Source of the DNA: Hydrogenovibrio sp. UBA650
GTDB lineage: Bacteria > Pseudomonadota > Gammaproteobacteria > Thiomicrospirales > Thiomicrospiraceae
Direction of reading: 5' to 3'
NCBI GenBank assembly: GCA_002299245.1
Contig: DBOI01000019.1
Coordinates: 3,045 to 12,159, forward strand
Length of the DNA stretch: 9,115 nt
The notes beneath the pieces were generated by a model. It was given only the letters and a program-made list of their open reading frames with translations, was not told the origin of the DNA and made no database searches. The position numbers and the translations under genes are program-made. Shown here piece after piece: positions 1-5,816 of the stretch (the first letter of the stretch is position 1; each line of letters opens with the position of its first letter).

Positions 1-30
1 TGGTAGTATCGGCTTAAATTAAATAAATGC

Positions 31-56
31 CTCTCAGGCTATATCTGGTCTGAGAG
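31..56 (-). terminator. Probable intrinsic terminator after crcB
   Basis: A perfect 7-bp inverted repeat (CTCTCAG at 31-37, CTGAGAG at 50-56) can be extended inward by a C-G pair and wobbles. Read on the minus strand it starts 14 bases after the crcB stop and is followed by a T-rich stretch (GCATTTATTTAATTT). On the plus strand it is followed, after a few bases, by CTTTTCTTTT, so it might also serve a rightward gene outside the window. The T tract is interrupted, so efficiency is uncertain. Confidence 0.6.
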
Positions 57-70
57 CTCAAACTTTTCTT

Positions 71-469
71 TTAAGTTGCTAAAAAGTGCTTCCCTGCCCA
101 AATGCCAATCGCCACCGCAATCAGGCCTGTTAAAACACTCACCGAAATATTAAGAAAAGCCTTTAGATACTCTCCCGATTGTAAAAACAGGAAAGTTTCA
201 TGAGAAAAGGTAGAAAAGGTGGTGAATGAACCTAAAAACCCAACGATAATAAAGGTTCGCATCTCAACACTTAGATGAACCTTGTCTATAAAAAGCATCG
301 CTAGAAAGCCAATGATAAACGAACCGATGACATTAACCGTTAAGGTGCCCCAGGCAAAGTCTCTTCCCAGCCAAGCATAAACTTGATTGGAGACGATAAA
401 ACGAGCGCCTGCGCCGAAAAAACCGCCTAATGAGGCCGCTAACAATTGTGCCAGGTGAAAGCTTTGCAC
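71..469 (-). CDS. crcB: CrcB/FluC-family fluoride channel
   Basis: Small integral membrane protein of 132 aa, the usual length for CrcB/FluC. The family works as an antiparallel dimer that exports fluoride passively across the inner membrane. The sequence shows about four hydrophobic segments and the family signatures in order: GGFFGAGARF near residue 15, NVIGSFIIG near residue 46, and GSFTTFSTFS near residue 80, the broken-helix segment that in characterised members binds the structural sodium and lines the pore. The start is a GTG with AAGGA seven bases upstream. It lies 27 bases behind the 497-943 gene on the same strand, so the two are probably cotranscribed. No fluoride riboswitch is visible in front of it or in front of its upstream partner. 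It has no evident functional link to the nitrogen genes. Confidence 0.95.
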   Translation of the reverse strand: MQSFHLAQLLAASLGGFFGAGARFIVSNQVYAWLGRDFAWGTLTVNVIGSFIIGFLAMLFIDKVHLSVEMRTFIIVGFLGSFTTFSTFSHETFLFLQSGEYLKAFLNISVSVLTGLIAVAIGIWAGKHFLAT

Positions 470-496
470 TATTGATTCCTTTGTAGATTTGAAGCT

Positions 497-943
497 TTAT
501 GAACTGGCCAGAGGTGCAGTTTTACTTTTTAACAGTGCCCACACTTCGTCAAAAGCATCGTTGCCTATTAGCATTCGATGGAGTTTGTGAGTTCGCTTAT
601 TGGCGGCCTTTAATTTGATTTTGTTAACCCCGGTCATTTCAACACTTTGTATTTCACTGTATTTAATCGTTTTCGGCTTATGCATAGGGTGTTTTATTTC
701 TATTTCATCATTACGCAAAATGAGAAACGGCGTTGTTTTTTGCTGCTGGGCTACTTTTATAAACCAATAGTTCGTGAGCAGTATAAAACCTAGTAATAGG
801 ACAACCATTGGCCAGGCATCGGCAAAGGTCAAACCTTCTTTATCCATTATGGCAAAAGGGATGAAGAGATATACCCAGGTAGAGATTGCGTAAACCTTAG
901 ACATCATGATTCTTGATTCGGCAACATATATTTGTTTTTCCAT
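497..943 (-). CDS. Small membrane protein, possible PH-like cytoplasmic domain
   Basis: I do not recognise this 148-aa protein. The ATG at 943 was chosen because GAGG lies about seven bases upstream; the frame stays open 19 codons further, but that part has no ribosome site and reads like intergenic DNA. Visible features are a short polar N-terminus, two hydrophobic segments (roughly residues 15-32 and 44-62) separated by a short acidic loop, then a soluble domain of about 80 residues. The soluble part alternates short strands (FLILRNDEIEIKHP, then KTIKYSEIQSVEMT) and ends in an amphipathic stretch. Two membrane helices followed by such a beta-rich domain resemble bacterial PH-like membrane proteins, but this is inferred from shape, not from a recognised motif. 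It is probably the first gene of a two-gene leftward operon with crcB. Confidence 0.75.
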   Translation of the reverse strand: MEKQIYVAESRIMMSKVYAISTWVYLFIPFAIMDKEGLTFADAWPMVVLLLGFILLTNYWFIKVAQQQKTTPFLILRNDEIEIKHPMHKPKTIKYSEIQSVEMTGVNKIKLKAANKRTHKLHRMLIGNDAFDEVWALLKSKTAPLASS

Positions 944-1348
944 TACTGACCTCAAAATATTAAAAAAATTAATAGTTCCACAAGAAAAAGCACATACCAC
1001 GCCATGGATTAGATTCGAATAATATTGAATTGCTTTAGAAGTTTGCTCTGCATTTAGATACCAATTAAATTAGGTTCTATTTGAGGCGATCTAATCAATT
1101 ATTTAGGCCGGCAAGTCAATCTCCCCTTTTTACTTATAAAATCTCAACAATACCGAATACAGGCTTTATATGGACATCACCTATTTTTGAACAACTTACT
1201 TTTTCTAGATATCAGTACAAACCCATGCTTTACAAATACCGACCATACTCATAAATTAAGGCAATGTTGATACAACAACGAATTCAGCTAAAAAAATCGA
1301 AATCGAGAAAACTGTTTTTGAACAATTTTTAATCCAAAACACTCATAA
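944..1348. other. AT-rich divergent intergenic region, no gene seen
   Basis: About 400 bases between the leftward 497-943 gene and the control elements of the rightward nitrogen genes. The stretch is AT-rich and broken by stops in all frames, with no tRNA, recognisable riboswitch or convincing short gene. The promoter of the leftward pair must lie at its left end, just upstream of 943, but I cannot place -35/-10 boxes with confidence. The right part may hold further activator or IHF sites for the sigma-54-type promoter. Confidence 0.5.
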
Positions 1349-1365
1349 CGAACCAAATTGGTGCA
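1349..1365 (+). promoter_or_regulatory. Candidate NtrC binding site, upstream copy
   Basis: CGAACCAAATTGGTGCA matches the NtrC-type dyad TGCACYAWWWTRGTGCA at about 15 of 17 positions. Its centre is about 133 bases upstream of the start expected from the -24/-12 promoter at 1464-1478, a normal enhancer distance. A similar site sits at the equivalent place in the second control region (5580-5596), and both deviate by A at the third position. NtrC would link expression to nitrogen limitation. The assignment is by consensus match only. Confidence 0.55.
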
Positions 1366-1463
1366 AAAAAATTATTCAAAAGACCTTTAAACACCATAGA
1401 GCTATGCAATATCTCCTGGCAACACACTGATTTATTAGGGCTTGAACAGCAATAAACCTGTCT

Positions 1464-1478
1464 TGGCATCGATTATGC
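1464..1478 (+). promoter_or_regulatory. Sigma-54 (-24/-12) promoter, upstream copy
   Basis: TGGCAT-N5-ATGC keeps the invariant GG and GC dinucleotides at the correct spacing, but differs from the TGGCAC-N5-TTGC consensus at two positions. Transcription would start near 1490, just ahead of the structured leader at 1512-1595. The promoter at 5681-5695 has the same position relative to the homologous leader and matches the consensus fully, which supports this weaker copy. It would drive the nirA/flavoprotein pair. Confidence 0.6.
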
Positions 1479-1511
1479 TGAAGAGAAAGAGAATTTAACA
1501 AAGTTTTATCA

Positions 1512-1595
1512 CGATCTATTGTCGGATCGCACTGTTTGACTGTGCCCGGCAATTATCTATCTCATTGCTGGGCCTTAACTAAAAAGAGGTTTGCA
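1512..1595 (+). ncRNA. Structured leader RNA, upstream copy (possible ANTAR target)
   Basis: Three consecutive hairpins can be drawn. The first pairs 1512-1517 with 1524-1529 and has the hexaloop ATTGTC. The second pairs 1529-1532 with 1542-1545 (GCAC/GTGC), with a mismatch and two further pairs above it. The third pairs 1544-1553 with 1564-1573 over 10 bp and overlaps the foot of the second, so the two could exclude each other. A-N-N-G-N-N hexaloops are the hallmark of RNA bound by ANTAR antiterminators such as NasR/NasT of nitrate assimilation; only the first loop fits. The third hairpin is not followed by a U-run, so attenuation may act on translation or by another route. The homologous leader at 5723-5816 keeps all three stems with compensating changes. 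Confidence 0.6.
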
Positions 1596-1873
1596 ATGCA
1601 GCAAAAACTCATTGTCATTGATTGCAGAATAATTGGTTCACAGCAGCCATTTGAACAGATTTCGAACCCAGCACCTCAACAGAATGAAATTCTAGATTTC
1701 AATAAAGAACAACAATGTGGTGTTTTTAACCGCATCATGCGGTCTCCGGTTCTAGCTGCTGTAAATCGATTTAATCGATCATGACACATGCTCAGAAGTG
1801 GTTCAGAGCATACCTAGTTAAGTTAGATGTCAGCACTGATATCGCAGGTCAATACGTAAACCAAAAAAGTTGA
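1596..1873 (+). pseudogene. Relic of the 5' end of the NirB-like FAD oxidoreductase gene
   Basis: This is a decayed copy of the first ~90 codons of the gene intact at 5817-7037. Twenty-nine consecutive bases around the start (1587-1615 and 5808-5836) are identical, including the AGG of the ribosome site and MQQKLIVI. Similarity continues as FNKEQQCGVFNRIMRSPVLA here against FNKEPTGGYNRLMLSPVLA in the intact gene. A one-base deletion near 1765-1780 then shifts the frame: the first part stops at 1782-1784 after 62 codons, and the continuation resumes at ATG 1781 as MTHAQKWFRAYLVKLD, against MTHDQDWFRSRSIKLH, stopping at 1871-1873. The GSGMVG dinucleotide-binding motif has become DCRIIG, so FAD binding is lost. 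The ribosome site and start codon remain, so a 62-aa peptide might still be made. Confidence 0.85.
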
Positions 1874-1895
1874 ACACTATTATTTATTAAGGAGT

Positions 1896-1917
1896 TAAAC
1901 CAGATAACTCTGGTTTA
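1896..1917 (+). promoter_or_regulatory. Perfect hairpin just upstream of the nirA-like ribosome site
   Basis: An 8-bp perfect stem (TAAACCAG at 1896-1903, CTGGTTTA at 1910-1917) with the hexaloop ATAACT ends 7 bases before the GGAGG at 1925-1929. No T-run follows, so it is not an ordinary terminator. It lies beyond the duplicated block and has no counterpart at 5817. It could affect translation or RNA stability, or be a protein-binding dyad; the role is unknown. Confidence 0.5.
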
Positions 1918-1933
1918 GCAAGATGGAGGTTTT

Positions 1934-3745
1934 GTGTCATCTATACCAATATCTATACCAATCGCTCCCAAGCATTCAAAACATAACAAAGACAATATAG
2001 AGCAGATGATGGTTACAAATTCAAAACAAGTCGGATTCAGCGCGGAGCAGAAAAAGTATCTCGCGGACATGCTGATCAAAACCAATCTTCATTTAGCGAT
2101 TGGTGGCACACCTCAGGCAAAAGAGTCTGACATACCGGAAACTTTCTGGGGCACTCCTGTTGAAGACCTCTGCAAAGAGGAAAAACGTAAATACGAGACT
2201 CATGTGCTCGATATTTGGAATGACATTGTCAGGAGTAACGATACTAATCAGATTTTAGAAGGCCTCGACCAGTTTATATCTCGACATCATGGCTTGTTTA
2301 ATGTCGCACCGGCAATGCAGGGTTGGATGGTACGCATGCGTATGCCCGCTTGTCAGGTTAGAGGCGATCAAATGGTGGTGCTTGGCGATGTGGCTGAAGA
2401 CATCGCCGGCGGCTATGCCCATGTCACAACACGCGGAGCCCTCCAGTTTAGAGAGATTGAACCAAATCGAGTACTTGAACTCTTAGCCACTTTTCAAGAC
2501 CACGGCTTGAGCTGTAAAGGCACCGGGGCAGACAGTGCACGAAATATCACCTGCATCCCTACCGCCGGTTATGACCCACACGAACTGATTGACTTGAGAA
2601 AGTATGCTCGCCGCTTAAGTGACCGAATACTCAACACCCGAGATTACCAAGGTATTCCACGTAAATTCAACTTCTCTTTTGACAATGCCGGCACCACCTC
2701 TTGTGTCTCTGATACCAACGATGTTGGCTTTCTCGCCGTTGATGTTCAAGACAATGATCAAGGCGTTGAACCCGGCATCTATTGTCGTTTGATTCTAGGC
2801 GGAATTACAGGCCACCATGATTTTGCTCGTGACACCGGTTTTGTCTGCCAGCCAGAAGATACTGTCGAGATTGCCGATGCAATTTTACGCGTCTTTGTAG
2901 AACACGGTGATCGCACCAATCGCAAAAAAGCCCGTTTTAAATATGTGCTTGACGCACACGGTTTTGACTGGGTTTGTGAGAGAATTCAAGAAGTGCTTGA
3001 TGGCTATGGCAACGGCGTAAAGCTGATTCCACTTTCAACAAAATTTGATGCGCCACGCCCCAAAATTAATCGCCAAGGCCATATAGGTGTACACCCGCAA
3101 GCCGAAGCCGGCTACAACTATATTGGAGTCGCCTTGCGACTTGGCAAAATGACACCCGAACAACTCCGCGGTGTAGGTCGTATCGCCATGAAATATGGCA
3201 AAAACGATATTCGTTTGACCGTTTGGCAAAACTTCCTGATTCCGTACATCAAAGATGAAGATGTTGATCAAGTCATTCAGGAAATCGAAGCCTTGGGCAT
3301 GACCACTAAAGCAACCTCATTTGAAGCCGGTGCCGTTGCCTGTACCGGGCGCTGGGCATGTAAATTAGGTAACGCCTACACCAAAGCCGATGGCAATCGA
3401 ATTATTGATCATCTAAATGAAAAATTTGAACTCGATCAACCGATTAACATTCATTTAACGGGCTGCCCTAACTCCTGTGCTCAGCACTATATTGGTGACT
3501 TGGGATACGTCGGAGCTGCGGCAGCAGATGGTAGCGAGGGTTACAACATCGTGGTCGGCGGCGGTGTCGATGATGATCAAAGCCTGGCTCGTGCGCTTTG
3601 CGGGCCAATCGCTTCGAGAGATATTTGTACGGTCACAGAAACCATTATTGGCAACTATCTAGAATCTCGTCAAGCTGACGAAAGTTTTATTACTTTTGCC
3701 AATAGACATGATGATGAACAACTTAAATCCGTTTTACTCGCTTAA
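1934..3745 (+). CDS. nirA: NirA-family siroheme/4Fe-4S nitrite (or sulfite) reductase
   Basis: A 603-aa cytoplasmic reductase of the NirA/sulfite-reductase hemoprotein family, which carries six electrons to nitrite (giving ammonium) or sulfite (giving sulfide). The cofactor ligands are present as Cys470-x5-Cys476 (CTGRWAC) and Cys511-x3-Cys515 (CPNSC). The anion-binding residues also appear: Arg134 in VRMRMP, Arg167 in TTRGALQF, and Lys244-Phe-Asn246. In plant and cyanobacterial nitrite reductase the last is Lys-x-Asn; in CysI it is Lys-x-Lys, so nitrite is favoured. The GTG start is supported by GGAGG only four bases upstream; a later ATG pair at codons 25-26 has a weaker site. The N-terminus carries a duplicated SIPI tetrapeptide. 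It is followed after 36 bases by a CysJ-like flavoprotein gene, its likely electron donor. Confidence 0.88.
   Translation: MSSIPISIPIAPKHSKHNKDNIEQMMVTNSKQVGFSAEQKKYLADMLIKTNLHLAIGGTPQAKESDIPETFWGTPVEDLCKEEKRKYETHVLDIWNDIVRSNDTNQILEGLDQFISRHHGLFNVAPAMQGWMVRMRMPACQVRGDQMVVLGDVAEDIAGGYAHVTTRGALQFREIEPNRVLELLATFQDHGLSCKGTGADSARNITCIPTAGYDPHELIDLRKYARRLSDRILNTRDYQGIPRKFNFSFDNAGTTSCVSDTNDVGFLAVDVQDNDQGVEPGIYCRLILGGITGHHDFARDTGFVCQPEDTVEIADAILRVFVEHGDRTNRKKARFKYVLDAHGFDWVCERIQEVLDGYGNGVKLIPLSTKFDAPRPKINRQGHIGVHPQAEAGYNYIGVALRLGKMTPEQLRGVGRIAMKYGKNDIRLTVWQNFLIPYIKDEDVDQVIQEIEALGMTTKATSFEAGAVACTGRWACKLGNAYTKADGNRIIDHLNEKFELDQPINIHLTGCPNSCAQHYIGDLGYVGAAAADGSEGYNIVVGGGVDDDQSLARALCGPIASRDICTVTETIIGNYLESRQADESFITFANRHDDEQLKSVLLA
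1939..1962 (+). repeat. 12-bp tandem duplication inside the N-terminus of nirA
   Basis: ATCTATACCAAT occurs twice in direct tandem (1939-1950, 1951-1962) and encodes SIPI-SIPI in the low-complexity, probably disordered start of the reductase. It keeps the frame. It looks like a replication-slippage duplication with no expected effect on the catalytic core. Confidence 0.85.
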
Positions 3746-3781
3746 AACCCAAGAACAAACTTTACAAGGCCAGAAACTAGC

Positions 3782-5536
3782 ATGAAAGACAATTTAATCT
3801 CAGTTTTGTCCTCAGTCATTGAAGGCAACTCAAACAAAGACGCAATTATAGAACTACCAGAAGGCGCGCCATTTGATGCCGAGCAGCGCCAATGGCTGAA
3901 TGGTTTATTAACCGGTATTAGTACCATTGCTGCTGCCGCAAATGCAGTTGAAGAAGAAGTCGCAGCAACACCACTTCAGGTATTTTATGGCTCACAATCT
4001 GGTAATTGTGAAGTCCTGTCCAAAGACATGAAAAAATTTGCTGCTACTAAAGGTTTTGCAGCCGAATTAGCTGAGCTTGATAGCATCAGTCCTGCCGATT
4101 TAGCCGCACACAATCATGTCGCGATTCTTTGTTCTACCTTTGGCGAAGGTGAACCGCCAGATAATGCGAAAAATTTCTACAACGCCTTAATGGCTGATGA
4201 TGCTGCCCCGCTGCCAGCAACACTGAATTTCAGTGTTTGCGGCCTGGGTGATTCAAGCTACACCCACTTTAATAAGATGGGGGTTGATATCTACGAGCGA
4301 ATGGTGGCACTTGGCGCTACCCCCTGTCATGACTTAGTGACTTGTGATGTCGCCTTTGAAGATGATTATGCCAGTTGGAAGGAAGGCCTGTTTCAGTCTG
4401 AGGCTTTCGTTAATGCTGCGGGTGCTTCGAGTTCGGCTGCACCGGATAGTGGCGATGATAATGAGCCTAAATACACTAAAAACAACCCATTTATTGCCAA
4501 TCTGATTCATACCGAAAATCTAAGCAGTCCGGATTCAGCAAAACGCGTGAATCACATCGAAATCTCATTGGCAGGTGGCGGCGAAGATGTTGAATACCAT
4601 GTCGGCGATGCGCTTGGTGTCTGGCCTCTAAACGATGCCAAAGAAGTCAGTGAAATTTTAGACGCCGCTGGTTTCTCTGGTAAGGAAATTATTGAGCAAA
4701 AAAGTGGCTCGGCGAGTTTGAGAGTATTACTACAAAATAAGCTCGATATTCACACCGTCAATGCCAAATGCTTAGAAACTTGGGGGCTTGATGAAGCACC
4801 CGATAACTATCAAGTCTATGATGTGCTCAAAGAGTTAAAACCAGAGATTGATGCACAAACCTTTGTCGATGGTCTGCGCGCCCTGCAACCGAGGCTCTAC
4901 TCGATTGCCTCTAGCCCAAAGAAACACCCGGGCGAAGTGCATTTGACGGTAGGTGAAGTCCATTACAACCTGCATGATAAAGCGCGTAAAGGCGTGGCCT
5001 CTACTTGGCTGGGCGATCGCTTACCTGTCGGCAGTAATCTCGGTGTCTATATTCAATCCTCCGAACACTTCCACATCACCTCAAATGACGAAGCACCAGT
5101 AATTATGATTGGCCCGGGTACAGGTATTGCGCCCTTCCGATCCTTTTTAGAAGAGCGTGAAATGCGCGAAGCTCCCGGCGACAACTGGTTATTCTTTGGC
5201 GACCAACATGAAGCGCTCGATTTTCTGTATCGTGATGAGATCACTCAGTGGCAAGACAGCGGAGTGCTTAACAAAGTCAGCTTGGCATGGTCACGTGACT
5301 CAGACAAAAAAGTCTATGTACAAACCTTGATTAAAGAGCAAGGCGAAGAATTCTACCAATGGTTGGAAAACGGTGCCTATATCTATATCTGTGGTGATGC
5401 CTCAAGAATGGCCGCTGACGTTGACCAGGCAATCCGAGAGGTGATCAGTGAGTTTGGCGGTGTCGATGCGGAGGCTGCAGACGCCTATATGGATAAACTG
5501 ATATCAGAACACCGCTATCAGCGAGATGTTTATTGA
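3782..5536 (+). CDS. CysJ-like NADPH flavoprotein (FMN/FAD), likely electron donor of the NirA-like enzyme
   Basis: A 584-aa diflavin reductase of the sulfite-reductase alpha (CysJ) type, passing electrons from NADPH through FAD and FMN to a siroheme enzyme. An N-terminal extension with PFDAEQRQWLNGLLTGI (about residues 30-46) is typical of CysJ-like proteins. The flavodoxin domain starts near residue 66 (VFYGSQSGN at 67-75) and includes STFGEGEPPDNA and CGLGDSSYTHF. The FAD domain shows RLYSIASSP at 371-379, and the NADP-binding domain GPGTGIAPFR at 444-453 and YICGDASRMA near the end. The chain ends in the aromatic YQRDVY, where CysJ has its FAD-stacking tyrosine. The start ATG has only a distant AAGG (12 bases), so translation may be coupled to the gene 36 bases upstream. 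Annotation as cysJ is possible, but the nirA neighbour and nitrogen-type control argue for nitrite reduction. Confidence 0.9.
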   Translation: MKDNLISVLSSVIEGNSNKDAIIELPEGAPFDAEQRQWLNGLLTGISTIAAAANAVEEEVAATPLQVFYGSQSGNCEVLSKDMKKFAATKGFAAELAELDSISPADLAAHNHVAILCSTFGEGEPPDNAKNFYNALMADDAAPLPATLNFSVCGLGDSSYTHFNKMGVDIYERMVALGATPCHDLVTCDVAFEDDYASWKEGLFQSEAFVNAAGASSSAAPDSGDDNEPKYTKNNPFIANLIHTENLSSPDSAKRVNHIEISLAGGGEDVEYHVGDALGVWPLNDAKEVSEILDAAGFSGKEIIEQKSGSASLRVLLQNKLDIHTVNAKCLETWGLDEAPDNYQVYDVLKELKPEIDAQTFVDGLRALQPRLYSIASSPKKHPGEVHLTVGEVHYNLHDKARKGVASTWLGDRLPVGSNLGVYIQSSEHFHITSNDEAPVIMIGPGTGIAPFRSFLEEREMREAPGDNWLFFGDQHEALDFLYRDEITQWQDSGVLNKVSLAWSRDSDKKVYVQTLIKEQGEEFYQWLENGAYIYICGDASRMAADVDQAIREVISEFGGVDAEAADAYMDKLISEHRYQRDVY

Positions 5537-5579
5537 TTTTATTGAATATTGACCATGTTTGAGCATTGTTACTTAGACG

Positions 5580-5596
5580 TGAACTAATTCAGTGCA
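5580..5596 (+). promoter_or_regulatory. Candidate NtrC binding site, downstream copy
   Basis: TGAACTAATTCAGTGCA fits TGCACYAWWWTRGTGCA at about 15 of 17 positions and is centred about 119 bases upstream of the start predicted from the promoter at 5681-5695. It shares the A-for-C deviation at position 3 with the site at 1349-1365. A loose IHF-like match (TATCACATTGTTT, 5638-5650) lies between it and the promoter, where a bend would help activator contact; that part is weak. Confidence 0.55.
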
Positions 5597-5625
5597 ATGC
5601 ATTAACCAATATTCATAGCTTAAAT

Positions 5626-5655
5626 TTAAAAAACATGTATCACATTGTTTTTTAA
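5626..5655. other. AT-rich 10-bp inverted repeat between cysJ-like gene and sigma-54 promoter
   Basis: TTAAAAAACA (5626-5635) and TGTTTTTTAA (5646-5655) form a perfect 10-bp inverted repeat around a 10-base loop. The stem is almost all A-T, so it would be a poor intrinsic terminator for the gene ending at 5536, and I see no better one. It sits between the NtrC-like site and the promoter, so a role as a bend or a protein-binding dyad is equally possible. Confidence 0.4.
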
Positions 5656-5680
5656 GTGGTTATTGGCAATAAAAACAATC

Positions 5681-5695
5681 TGGCACTTAGTTTGC
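5681..5695 (+). promoter_or_regulatory. Sigma-54 (-24/-12) promoter, full consensus
   Basis: TGGCAC-TTAGT-TTGC is an exact match to TGGCAC-N5-TTGC and is followed by T. Transcription should start about 12 bases later, near 5707, which places the leader hairpins from 5723 inside the transcript. With the candidate NtrC site about 119 bases upstream of the start, this indicates activation under nitrogen limitation. It would drive the FAD oxidoreductase gene and nirB. Confidence 0.8.
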
Positions 5696-5722
5696 TTATT
5701 TACACATAGATTATACTTTTCA

Positions 5723-5816
5723 TGGCCTATTGTCGGGTCGTACAGTTTTAACTGTGCCTGGCAATAGCGTATCTCCAAACCTGTTTTGCCAGGCCTTAAG
5801 AATTTTAAGGTTTGCA
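5723..5816 (+). ncRNA. Structured leader RNA, downstream copy (possible ANTAR target)
   Basis: The first hairpin pairs 5723-5728 with 5735-5740 around the hexaloop ATTGTC (5729-5734), the same loop as in the upstream copy on a different stem. The second pairs 5740-5745 with 5752-5757 (GTACAG/CTGTGC) around TTTTAA. The third pairs 5756-5764 with 5786-5794 (GCCTGGCAA/TTGCCAGGC) and overlaps the second by two bases. A fourth small hairpin, CCTTAA at 5794-5799 with TTAAGG at 5805-5810, covers the ribosome site of the next gene. ANTAR-type antitermination, as in nas leaders controlled by NasR or NasT, would fit the first loop and the mutually exclusive second and third stems. The missing U-run and the non-matching second loop are against a textbook case. 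Confidence 0.62.

Larger units (their letters stand above)
1349..1873 (+). repeat. Duplicated control block, copy A (pairs with 5580-6086)
   Basis: This block matches 5580-6086 element by element: NtrC-like site, -24/-12 promoter, three-hairpin leader, ribosome site, start codon and first ~90 codons. Identity is highest around the start codon (29 identical bases) and low in the spacers, as expected for an old duplication or for two related control regions. The matching region ends near 1873, about 60 bases before the next gene. Confidence 0.75.

Noticed and set aside
944..1150. Fluoride riboswitch upstream of the crcB operon
   Set aside because: I looked on the minus strand for the conserved fluoride-riboswitch core upstream of 943 and in the short gap at 470-496, and found nothing resembling it.
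1391..1408. Second NtrC site in the upstream control region (CACCATAG...TATGCA)
   Set aside because: The half-sites do not keep the 17-base spacing and several key positions mismatch; it is too weak to list as a feature.
1536..1784. An 82-codon intact gene beginning at 1536
   Set aside because: The part before 1596 is the leader RNA, with no ribosome site at 1536, and the rest is a frameshifted relic of the gene at 5817.
1934..5536. Ordinary assimilatory sulfite reductase cysI-cysJ pair
   Set aside because: The gene order in E. coli is cysJ then cysI, and the hemoprotein here has Lys-x-Asn rather than Lys-x-Lys at the anion site. The pair also sits behind nitrogen-type control elements next to nirB. 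A sulfite role is kept as an alternative only.
5730..5816. N-terminal extension of the FAD oxidoreductase from an ATT-family or earlier start at 5730
   Set aside because: These codons coincide with the leader hairpins. The family begins with the dinucleotide-binding motif close to the N-terminus, and the ATG at 5817 has a good ribosome site.
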